7,616 bases of DNA, from assembly GCA_038204185.1 (NCBI GenBank), contig JBBRDE010000276.1, positions 1 to 7,616 of the forward strand. Direction: 5' to 3'. Of the stretch, positions 1 to 7,013 are shown piece after piece. Every line of letters begins with the position of its first letter. Position 1 is the stretch's first letter. The notes under the pieces are model-generated. The model was not told the origin of the DNA. It was given only the letters and a program-made list of their open reading frames with translations, and did no database searches. A program made the translations under genes and the position numbers. Source of the stretch: Salmonirosea sp038204185. Lineage in GTDB: Bacteria > Bacteroidota > Bacteroidia > Cytophagales > Spirosomataceae.

Positions 1-120
1 GGGAAATGGATTTTGAAAATGCCATGAATGGGATAGGTTAGGAGTGAGAGCGATTTAGTGAAAATTGCTGAAAACTAAAACGCTGATAAACTTCCAAACT
101 TACATGATTTTCATGGAATC

Positions 121-181
121 TTGAAAAAGATAAAAAATGCCCATGCTTGGAAAGAATTTTCGATTCTGACCATGCATGGGC
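121..181 (-). terminator. Rho-independent terminator of the leftward small secreted protein gene
   Basis: Read on the minus strand, an outer 8-bp stem GCCCATGC/GCATGGGC (bases 174-181 with 139-146) encloses a TGG/CCA step and an AGAAT/ATTCT inner stem closed by a five-base loop. The hairpin is followed immediately by ATTTTTTATCTTTTTC (bases 123-138). A stem with a U-rich tail is the canonical intrinsic terminator. It lies 35 bases past the stop codon of the gene at 216-638, in the right orientation to end its transcript. Confidence 0.85.
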
Positions 182-215
182 TACTTACAATACAAATTGC
201 TGGTTTTTGTTGCCC

Positions 216-638
216 CTAATTTACCGTTATCAGATTCCGAGCGGGCATTTCATAAAGGCTGAATGTAGAAAGATTGATTTCCTTCACGAGTTCCTCCGTG
301 CCGTTCGATACGATTACCGAATAATTACCATCCTGGATATTTGAAAAATCCAGCTTGTAGCCTGATTTCTGCTGTTGTCTTCCCATCACATTCGTAAAGA
401 GCACATGGCCTTTTTCATCTATCAAGTTGATTTTTACCCGGTCGCCCAGTTTTTTCTCTATAAGGACATTCATCGTCAGGCTTTTCTGAACCCGGTACAT
501 CCCTACTTGGAAGGCTTTCCTCTGTCCGGCCTGGGCTCCCTCGGTTTGGTCGCCCGGCGTAGTACTTCCTGCCAACACGGCTCTACTCATTAACCCGCCA
601 CACAGGGCAATCATCAGCATTGTTTTGAGAATTTTCAT
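216..638 (-). CDS. Small secreted beta-rich protein of unknown function
   Basis: This 140-residue protein starts with a Sec signal peptide (a basic start, a hydrophobic stretch at about residues 7-18, and probable cleavage after SRAVLA, residue 23). A short polar linker rich in Gly, Gln and Thr follows (24-40). The rest (about 44-140) alternates short hydrophobic strands with turns, for example MNVLIEKK, VKINLIDEKGHVL and YSVIVSNG. This resembles the small Ig-like domains common in Bacteroidota secreted proteins. It is similar in style to type IX secretion C-terminal domains and DUF3244-type proteins, but I cannot assign a named family. It has no catalytic motif and no lipobox cysteine. The start is the ATG just before the signal peptide; no Shine-Dalgarno is visible. 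It lies 126 bases downstream of the M28 peptidase gene on the same strand with no evident hairpin between them, so read-through is possible. A strong terminator follows. The protein is probably periplasmic or outer-surface; its role is unknown. Confidence 0.8.
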   Translation of the reverse strand: MKILKTMLMIALCGGLMSRAVLAGSTTPGDQTEGAQAGQRKAFQVGMYRVQKSLTMNVLIEKKLGDRVKINLIDEKGHVLFTNVMGRQQQKSGYKLDFSNIQDGNYSVIVSNGTEELVKEINLSTFSLYEMPARNLITVN

Positions 639-764
639 GGCTCTTGAAGATTTAGGATGAAAAAAAGATTTTCTTATCTTAAATTACAAAAGACATAGCC
701 TCAATAAGCTGTGTGACATATTTTAGGGTGAACGGAAAATAACTAGGATGAGTGGAATACGACC

Positions 765-2423
765 CTATTTCTGCTTCTCCCGGATGGCTTTAAATTCTGA
801 TCCGTCTTTCCACTGGGGCCATTTTTCTTCGAAAGCCAGGCGCCTTCCTACCCGGTAGAGAAGTTTCAATTCACTCACGGCTCCCTGCATGGTCCAGGTT
901 GCGGAGTCGTACTCGTCGGAGGGTTGATGATAGCTTTTCTCGGTATACTCGTCCTGTAATTTCTGACCAAATGCTTTGCCTTTGCCCATCACGTCGACCC
1001 CACTTTCGAGGTACAGCGCGGGGATACCTACCTTGGCAAAATTGAAGTGATCGGAGCGATAGTAGTAGCCCGCTTCGGGGTGCGTTTCGACGGAAATATA
1101 GCCCCCGTCTTTTTCGATAATCTCCCTGACGTACTCTTCCAGTTCCGACTGTCCTTCGCCCACCAGCACCATATCTTTGGTCGGTTCAAAGCGGTTCAGG
1201 CCATCCATGTTGATGTTAGCCACGGTTTTGGCAACCGGAAAAATGGGATTTTGGGCGTAGTAAGCCGAGCCCCACAGCCCCTGCTCTTCGGCGGTCACAG
1301 ACAGGAACACGATGGTACGTTCGGGCTGGGTTTTCAGGCTTTTGAATACCCGCGCCAGTTCCAGCAACCCGGCGGTACCCGTAGCATTGTCGAGTGCTCC
1401 GTTGTAGATCGAGTCGCCCGTGGCGTCGGGGGTACCTATGCCCAGGTGATCCCAGTGGGCGGTGTAAATGATAACCTCATCAGGACGTTTAGTGCCGACA
1501 ATTTTACCAATGACATTATGGGTTTTGTCATAGGTTGTTTTGACTTTCATCGTCGTACTCAACTGTACACCCAGCGGTATAGCTTTGAAGCCTTTCACGT
1601 CGGCCTTGGCCAGTAAATCAGCTCCGTAACCGGCTGATTTCAGCAGATTCATCGCCACGGTTTCGGGTACCCAGCCGATGACGTCGCAATTCGGGATGTT
1701 TTTGCCCCGGTTGTCGAGTTGGAGGCGGGAGGTGTTGAAGTTATTTTGCTGCACGCCAAAGGGGTACCCTGCCGCGTCGGTGCGGTGGATGATGAGACAG
1801 CCCTTGGCCCCCTGCCGGGCGGCTTCCTCAAATTTGTAGGTCCAGCGTCCATAGTAGGTCATTTCCTTGCCTTTGAAAAGAGTCGTATCGCCTGCCCAAA
1901 AACCGGGATCGTTGACCATCACCAGCACCACCTTGCCTTTCACGTCGAGCCCGGCGTAGTCGTTCCAGTTGTACTCAGGAGCCACCACACCATACCCGGC
2001 AAAGACGAGTTCGGCCTTATCGAGGGTAATGTTCGCCTCGGTGCGGTCGGTCCAGATCACGTAGTCGTCGAAGGCCTTCAAAGTCGAGGTACCCTGGGGC
2101 GACTGCACCTGCATGGTAGGGGCAGCCGTGGCTTCGATATTGACCATGGGTACCTCCTGCAGGTAGCTGCCGCCGTTACCGGGTTCCAGGCCCAGGGCTT
2201 TGAACTGTTGCTGCAAATATGCAATGGTTTTGGTCTCGCCCTCGGTGAAGGGCATCCGGCCCATGAAGTCGTCGGAGGCCAGCACCGCCACGTGCTGCTT
2301 CAGACTGTCGGCGCTGAAGGTGTCCAGGCCATCATCGTCGGTCGTGGGGGGACCTTCTTTGGAACCGCAAGCCGATAGAATGACCAGAAATAAAAGTGGC
2401 AAATGTTTGGATAAGGTGCGCAT
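765..2423 (-). CDS. M28 family zinc peptidase, lipoprotein, with inserted PA domain
   Basis: This is a predicted di-zinc aminopeptidase or carboxypeptidase-like hydrolase of family M28, anchored by lipid in the envelope. I place the start at base 2423, giving 552 residues, because a lipoprotein signal begins there (MRTLSKHLP, then lipobox LSAC with Cys19). An in-frame ATG at 2483 would add 20 residues that look unlike a signal. Residues about 117-280 form a protease-associated (PA) domain, for example FAGYGVVAPEYNW. The catalytic domain shows all M28 metal positions: His323 and catalytic Asp325 in AHWDH, bridging Asp345 in GALDN, Glu379 (general base) and Glu380 (ligand) in TAEEQG, Asp407 in NINMDG and His459 in RSDHF. 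The site therefore appears intact. By family knowledge it removes N-terminal residues from peptides; its substrate is not readable from the sequence. It is divergent from the propeller gene at 2619 and upstream of the small secreted gene at 216-638. Confidence 0.95.
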   Translation of the reverse strand: MRTLSKHLPLLFLVILSACGSKEGPPTTDDDGLDTFSADSLKQHVAVLASDDFMGRMPFTEGETKTIAYLQQQFKALGLEPGNGGSYLQEVPMVNIEATAAPTMQVQSPQGTSTLKAFDDYVIWTDRTEANITLDKAELVFAGYGVVAPEYNWNDYAGLDVKGKVVLVMVNDPGFWAGDTTLFKGKEMTYYGRWTYKFEEAARQGAKGCLIIHRTDAAGYPFGVQQNNFNTSRLQLDNRGKNIPNCDVIGWVPETVAMNLLKSAGYGADLLAKADVKGFKAIPLGVQLSTTMKVKTTYDKTHNVIGKIVGTKRPDEVIIYTAHWDHLGIGTPDATGDSIYNGALDNATGTAGLLELARVFKSLKTQPERTIVFLSVTAEEQGLWGSAYYAQNPIFPVAKTVANINMDGLNRFEPTKDMVLVGEGQSELEEYVREIIEKDGGYISVETHPEAGYYYRSDHFNFAKVGIPALYLESGVDVMGKGKAFGQKLQDEYTEKSYHQPSDEYDSATWTMQGAVSELKLLYRVGRRLAFEEKWPQWKDGSEFKAIREKQK

Positions 2424-2618
2424 CAGTAAATGAGCTAGGGTAGGGTGATGATTTGAATTTGAAAGGTACATAGAAATCTGCAAATCGGGCGAAGCATAGG
2501 GCTTTACCGTTTACTAAAATCTCCGCACTTTGTGCACCAAACCCTCTATTTTTCAGTAAATTCGGTAAGAAACTCCGTTGGTTACCCAAGGCGTATTCCC
2601 GCTGATAAACGAAATGTT

Positions 2619-5600
2619 ATGAGAAAATCATTTCCAGTCGGACTGGCTGCCTTCATGCTGTTGATAGGCCAAATGTCCGGCTTCGCCCAGAATAAGGAAG
2701 AGCTGCCCTACCATGAACTACCCGCCCTGCGGGTCAGTCAGCTTACGGCTTCGCGGCAATCCCCGGCTGCTATACTGATTAGTGTATCCGTCGCGAATAC
2801 GTCCGAGGGGCCAACGGGCTCTTTTGATTTATTCATAATGGCCGATGGAAAACTACTCAGCCGACAGGAATTGAGTCTGGGGGCGCACGCTTCGGAGCGG
2901 GTGACGTACGCATGGCAGAATCCGGCCCCTGGGGAGCATCGGATACAAGTAGTGGCTGACCCGGATGAAAAGCTGCAAGAGTCGAACCGGAGTGATAACA
3001 GCGGCGAGCTCGTGATTTCTAACGCTGCGGGTAGCATGCAAGTGATCAGTAAAATTGCTCCTGCCTTGCCAGCAGCCCTCGATTTGGTGATTGAAGGCGT
3101 GTCCGTGCAGGGGCACCGGTTTCAACAGGACAAGAATCGCCTGGTTACGATCAATTTCAAAGTAACCAACCATTCGTCGAGCGACGCAAGGATGCCCATT
3201 CGCACGCAGGTCGACCTGAGTTCAGAAACCGGATTTACAAAAAACTACACTATAAAGACTGAAAGTCTGGGCGCTGGTCAGTCGGCCTTTATTTCCTGCC
3301 CCGTTCTGAATGCTCCCGACCACTTCACCATTTCAATCAGGACGGATGCCGACAACGCGATAACGGAAACCGACAAGGCAAATAACTCGGTTCAGACTTT
3401 CTACGAAAATCCAGCTCCACCGGTCGGGCGCTGGATTTCGGTGGGCCCTGACGTGATTACGGGAGTCAATGACGTCGGTTATCCTTGGGCAACGGCCATT
3501 GGCCGGCTTTCGGCTATTGCCTTTCAACCGGCCGCACCCCAGGTGATGTACGTTGGTGGCCAAAGCAGTGGGGTATGGAAAACCATTGACGGAGGTACCA
3601 ACTGGTTTCCGTTGACCGATCAGATTTCGGTCAGTGTGGCGGCCCTCACCACCTCAACCCAAAATGCCAATCTGGTTTTTTGGGTAACCGCCCACCAGGG
3701 AGTTTTCCGGTCGGATGATGCCGGGCTGAGCTGGATTCAGATTAATATGCAGGATCTGAACGCCTTGGTACACGGGGGCAAACTGCTGATCCACCCCAGG
3801 GATTCGAATATCATGCTACTCAATTCGGAGGATGGAATTTATCGTTCCACCAATGCCGGAGCAACCTGGACGCTGAGCATTTCCGGTGCAACCGGTACCG
3901 GATTGGAAATTGACCGGGCGCGGGACATACTATATTGTGCGGTGTCTAATCGGAGCAATGTTGCCGTGGCCGGTATCTACGCGTCGTTCGACCGGGGAGC
4001 CAACTGGCGAAAACTGGGAGGGTGCCCGGGGGGCAGTCTGCCACCAGCAACGGGTGCGACGCGGCGTATCAGTATTGCGCTATCCGGTTCGAGAATGTAC
4101 GCCAGTTTCCGAGATACAACGAATTTTCAACTCTACCGCACCACTAACCTCAGCTGCTTTATCGGAGGGGCTCAGGAATCAACCTGGGAAAAAGCATGGG
4201 GTACCTCGTCCGATTTTCAGGAATTGTGGAGTGGACTTTGGGCCAATCCGCTGGATGAAAACAGCCTGTATCTGGGTGGGACCGCATTCTGGCGCTCTAC
4301 CAACCAGGGCAGCTCTTTTTCCAAAGTAAGCGATTACAATACACCTTCGGGAAGTGCCCATGCGGATCATCATGGATTTGCGGTACTGCCGGGAACAGGG
4401 GGTACCATTTTTACGCTCAACGATGGGGGTATATACCGATCGACCCAAAATGGAAGTAAGGGTACCTGGAGCCTGGCCGGAAAAGGAATTGCCAACGTGG
4501 AGTTTTATGACATAGCCGACTCCTTTACCCGACCCGATTTACTCATTGGGGGTACCCAGGACAACGGAACGCTCAAAACCGAGGGTAACCTCGAATGGAA
4601 AGCCAAGCGGGGCGGCGATGGGGCTACCGTAGACATCGACAATACCGATGCCAATATCATGTACTCCATGGAGCAATACGCGTCGAGTATCCGCCGCTCC
4701 ACCAATGGGGGCAACAGCTGGAGCAGTATTGCTTCCGGACTGCCGGAAGGAGCTACCTGTTTTAATATCCGGTATCACCTACATCCCAAGAAAATGAATA
4801 TTCTGCTGGCGGCTTGCACGAGTCTCTGGCGCATTACCGACCCTGGGGGTACATGGCAAACCATTTTCACGCCGGCCATGGGGACAGTGACGTGCTCGGC
4901 TGTAGAGCCGACTGCCGACCTGTATCTAGCCGGTACCTCACGGGGTAACCTGTTCGGAGGAAGCGGTGGTTCCAATTTTCAATCCCTGTTTTCCCACCCT
5001 GCATCGGCCTCCGTGGTCGATATCGAAACCGATCCTGAGGAAGGAGGTACTATTTATATGGGCTGCATGGGCACATCCGTCGGCCGGGTGTACCAGTTGC
5101 AGCGAAATTCGGCCGGAACGGCCTACGTGTCCCGCGACATTACGGGGAATCTGCTCACCGGGCTACCGGTTCAATGCCTGGCCGTGGACCGCATGAACCC
5201 CTTCACCCTGTATGCAGGCACTTCACAAGGGGTATATCGGGGTAGGTCGTCGGATCGCGGGCAGTCGTGGGTATGGGATGCTTTTATGGATGGGTTACCC
5301 CTGGCCGATGTTCGTGATTTGGAAGTTCACCCGGTTACGGGGGTGTTGACGGCTGCCACATTTGGGCGGAGTGCTTTTGAGGTGTTTACGGCATACCCGC
5401 TCGGAAGCGTACTGGCGGCCAACGGCAAAATCAATTTTCTGCGCGTCCACGATGTCGGTACCAAATTCGGCCCGCCCAACGATGTGCTGGATGCTGAAGC
5501 CGTAGTTCGATTGGACACCATGCCGGATCAATATTTTGGTGTGCAGCTCAGGTCCGGTTCCGCCGAAGCCAGCCATGCTTCGTCCGTACGGTTGTTGCGT

Positions 5601-5690
5601 ACGGCTTTTGAAGAAAACCGGCCCGTCACTATTGACTACGTCAGAAACGGCATTCATTCCGGTAGGATAATCCGGGTTGTGCTGAAATAA
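2619..5690 (+). CDS. Large secreted CARDB plus Asp-box (BNR/VPS10-like) beta-propeller protein
   Basis: The start at 2619 is chosen because it opens a Sec signal peptide (MRKSFPVGLAAFMLLIG, cleavage near GFA-Q at residue 23). An ATG at 2532 would put 29 non-signal residues in front. From this start the protein has 1023 residues. Residues about 35-135 and 154-263 are two CARDB-like Ig domains, each ending in the typical acidic/Asn motif (ESNRSDNS at 121-128, ETDKANNS at 250-257). Residues about 269-926 carry Asp-box repeats: TIDGGTNW (322), SDDAGLSW (365), STNAGATW (410), SFDRGANW (456), STNQGSSF (560), STQNG (608), STNGGNSW (694), ITDPGGTW (739) and SSDRGQSW (877). Their spacing is roughly one to three times 45 residues, which suggests about 14 blades, perhaps two propellers. 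Similar proteins are often annotated as glycosyl hydrolase, but no sialidase RIP motif is seen, so a binding role is as likely. Residues 935-1023 form a tail domain repeated in the next gene, 73 bases downstream, which is probably co-transcribed. Confidence 0.9.
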   Translation: MRKSFPVGLAAFMLLIGQMSGFAQNKEELPYHELPALRVSQLTASRQSPAAILISVSVANTSEGPTGSFDLFIMADGKLLSRQELSLGAHASERVTYAWQNPAPGEHRIQVVADPDEKLQESNRSDNSGELVISNAAGSMQVISKIAPALPAALDLVIEGVSVQGHRFQQDKNRLVTINFKVTNHSSSDARMPIRTQVDLSSETGFTKNYTIKTESLGAGQSAFISCPVLNAPDHFTISIRTDADNAITETDKANNSVQTFYENPAPPVGRWISVGPDVITGVNDVGYPWATAIGRLSAIAFQPAAPQVMYVGGQSSGVWKTIDGGTNWFPLTDQISVSVAALTTSTQNANLVFWVTAHQGVFRSDDAGLSWIQINMQDLNALVHGGKLLIHPRDSNIMLLNSEDGIYRSTNAGATWTLSISGATGTGLEIDRARDILYCAVSNRSNVAVAGIYASFDRGANWRKLGGCPGGSLPPATGATRRISIALSGSRMYASFRDTTNFQLYRTTNLSCFIGGAQESTWEKAWGTSSDFQELWSGLWANPLDENSLYLGGTAFWRSTNQGSSFSKVSDYNTPSGSAHADHHGFAVLPGTGGTIFTLNDGGIYRSTQNGSKGTWSLAGKGIANVEFYDIADSFTRPDLLIGGTQDNGTLKTEGNLEWKAKRGGDGATVDIDNTDANIMYSMEQYASSIRRSTNGGNSWSSIASGLPEGATCFNIRYHLHPKKMNILLAACTSLWRITDPGGTWQTIFTPAMGTVTCSAVEPTADLYLAGTSRGNLFGGSGGSNFQSLFSHPASASVVDIETDPEEGGTIYMGCMGTSVGRVYQLQRNSAGTAYVSRDITGNLLTGLPVQCLAVDRMNPFTLYAGTSQGVYRGRSSDRGQSWVWDAFMDGLPLADVRDLEVHPVTGVLTAATFGRSAFEVFTAYPLGSVLAANGKINFLRVHDVGTKFGPPNDVLDAEAVVRLDTMPDQYFGVQLRSGSAEASHASSVRLLRTAFEENRPVTIDYVRNGIHSGRIIRVVLK

Positions 5691-5763
5691 TGGAAAGGTA
5701 GTAGAGCCATGTCCAAGTCCCACGCAGAAAAGTTTCTTAATTTACCCTATAAAACAGACCATC

Positions 5764-6171
5764 ATGCGCGTCCCAAACTTATTCACAATCGTAATACTAG
5801 CCACTGTTTGTATCAGCGCCAAACCGCTGGATTTGCTCAATGCCCGAGGGAAGATTACCCTGCTCAGAACGCACGACGTGGGTACCAAATACGGTCCGCC
5901 CACCGACCAGATTGATGTGGAAACGGTGATTCAGTTGAATACCAAACCCGGGATGGCTTTTGGCTTTCAGTTACGGGACGATGCCCAGCGCGTAACCCGG
6001 GAAGGGATGCTCGATTTGCTTCGGGACGCTTTTCGTAACAATTGGACCGTCAGTATTGATTATACGATTACCCCACCGAAAAAAAACGGGGTAATCATTC
6101 GGGTTTGGGTAGAGAAGACCCCCGGTGCAGTGGTGGTACCAGGTGCGGAGCTATCGCCCAATCCCAACTAG
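5764..6171 (+). CDS. Small secreted protein, stand-alone copy of the propeller protein's C-terminal domain
   Basis: This 135-residue protein has a signal peptide (MRVPNLFTIVILATV, cleavage near CISA-K at residue 19). The Cys at 16 is preceded by Val, so it is not a good lipobox. Residues 28-118 align with the last 89 residues of the upstream 1023-residue protein. By eye about 40 of roughly 88 aligned positions are identical, including the blocks HDVGTKxGPPxD, FGxQLR, LLRxAF and IDY, and a closing IIRV. A Pro- and Val-rich tail (119-135) follows and is unique to this copy. I do not recognise the family and see no catalytic motif. The 73-base gap from the upstream gene, with no terminator seen, suggests one operon. 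A second start at 5709 in another frame is an overlapping shadow without a signal peptide. The 26-bp inverted repeat starts 11 bases after the stop codon. Confidence 0.85.
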   Translation: MRVPNLFTIVILATVCISAKPLDLLNARGKITLLRTHDVGTKYGPPTDQIDVETVIQLNTKPGMAFGFQLRDDAQRVTREGMLDLLRDAFRNNWTVSIDYTITPPKKNGVIIRVWVEKTPGAVVVPGAELSPNPN

Positions 6172-6181
6172 CCATCAGCCA

Positions 6182-6253
6182 TATTGCCGTAAACCTGAAT
6201 CGGGATGAGCAGCTAGTTTAGGCCGCCCATCCCGATTCAGGTTTACGGCAATA
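6182..6253. terminator. Bidirectional hairpin between convergent genes: perfect 26-bp inverted repeat
   Basis: Bases 6182-6207 (TATTGCCGTAAACCTG...GGGATG) are the exact reverse complement of 6228-6253, with a 20-base loop. The repeat fills nearly the whole gap between the stop of the rightward gene (6171) and the stop of the leftward M48 gene (6255), which it almost touches. Its position and symmetry fit a shared transcription terminator for both strands. Neither side has a clear T-run, so it is not a textbook intrinsic terminator. It could instead act as an RNA 3'-end stabiliser or a barrier to antisense read-through. Confidence 0.6.
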
Positions 6254-6254
6254 G

Positions 6255-7013
6255 CTACCGCAAACCATCCTTCTTGGCCCTGGCGCGTATTCTGGACGCC
6301 CGCGCTTTGCTATCAGGGTGGGTGGAAAGAAACTGGGGTACCCTGCGACCTCCTGCTTTTTCGAGTTTTTCAAACGACGACGCCAGGGCCAGCACACTTT
6401 TGCCATTGCGCTTCAGGAACGCGTAGCTGAAATCGTCGGCGTCGGTTTCCTGTTGCCGACTGAACGATGCCCCCGCGATGTAGTCGGCCAGACCCCCTAA
6501 CTCGGAGCGGGATAAATTACCCAGTACGCCATTGTTAGCGGCTACGGCATTGCGCAGGGCCGACCTACGCAGGGCGCTCTTGGCCGCATCATGCGAATCT
6601 TTATTGATCACGTGGCCGATTTCGTGGCCGATGATGGCCAAAATTTCTTTGTCATTCATGAGGTCCATTAAGCCCTTAAACACCCGCACACTGCCATCGG
6701 CCGTAGCAAAAGCATTCACATCGGGTACTTTATACACCTTATAATTCAGGGAAACACCACTAATAGTACGGTATCGGCCTACGATGCGGTCCAGCCGCTT
6801 GGTATAGGGATCGGAAGGTCCGGCTATAGGGTTTTTAGAGTCCATTTCTTTTACGGCCTGCCGTGAATATTCGGCTACCTGTGCATTGGTCAGCGTCGCC
6901 GACATCAGGGCGTCGATACCCGCCTGGACCAGGTTGGGACTGACCTGGGCCTGGGCAATGGAGGCTGTCAGAAGCCCAATCATTACGACATATATTCTCA
7001 GTTTGTTTGTCAT
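6255..7013 (-). CDS. LoiP/YggG-like M48 family zinc metalloprotease
   Basis: This 252-residue exported protease starts with a signal peptide (MTNKLRIYVVMIGLLTASIA, cleavage after AQA, residue 22). The gluzincin motif HEIGH gives zinc ligands His130 and His134 and catalytic Glu131. The third ligand is probably Glu189 in RQQETDADD, the usual second M48 motif. A further M48 C-terminal signature, STHPDSKARASRI, begins at residue 230. From memory it resembles E. coli LoiP (YggG) along its length, with shared blocks such as EMDSK, NYKVY, DVNAFA, GLMDLM and IGHEIGHV, and LoiP is also 252 residues. LoiP is an outer-membrane lipoprotein protease involved in envelope quality control. This protein lacks a lipobox cysteine, so it is predicted to be soluble in the periplasm or secreted. 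It is convergent with the small secreted gene at 5764-6171 and shares the 6182-6253 hairpin with it. The start is the only ATG that gives a signal peptide; no Shine-Dalgarno is visible. Confidence 0.95.
   Translation of the reverse strand: MTNKLRIYVVMIGLLTASIAQAQVSPNLVQAGIDALMSATLTNAQVAEYSRQAVKEMDSKNPIAGPSDPYTKRLDRIVGRYRTISGVSLNYKVYKVPDVNAFATADGSVRVFKGLMDLMNDKEILAIIGHEIGHVINKDSHDAAKSALRRSALRNAVAANNGVLGNLSRSELGGLADYIAGASFSRQQETDADDFSYAFLKRNGKSVLALASSFEKLEKAGGRRVPQFLSTHPDSKARASRIRARAKKDGLR

Noticed and set aside
3..41. Possible C-terminal tail of a rightward gene (12 codons then TAG)
   Set aside because: It is too short to judge. The other plus frames also stop early, and nothing identifies a protein.
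639..764. Search for a terminator or promoter between the M28 gene and the small secreted gene
   Set aside because: Only a weak AAGAT/ATCTT dyad is present, with no stable hairpin and no TAnnTTTG match at a sensible spacing.
1047..2378. Long plus-strand reading frames of 189 and 219 codons
   Set aside because: They lie antisense to the M28 peptidase gene, whose full set of catalytic motifs shows that the minus strand is the coding one. They have no recognisable domains.
2525..2535. GCAC-TTT-GTGC dyad in the divergent intergenic region
   Set aside because: The arms are only four bases, which is expected by chance. No conserved operator is recognised and no clear promoter element lies beside it.
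5421..5690. C-terminal domain of the propeller protein as a type IX secretion sorting domain
   Set aside because: It lacks the usual short Gly-rich C-terminal-domain pattern, and a homologous domain forms nearly the whole of a separate secreted protein, so a pure sorting role is unlikely.
5709..5915. 68-codon frame overlapping the start of the small secreted protein
   Set aside because: It overlaps the signal-peptide-bearing, domain-matched frame at 5764 and has no signal or known motif.
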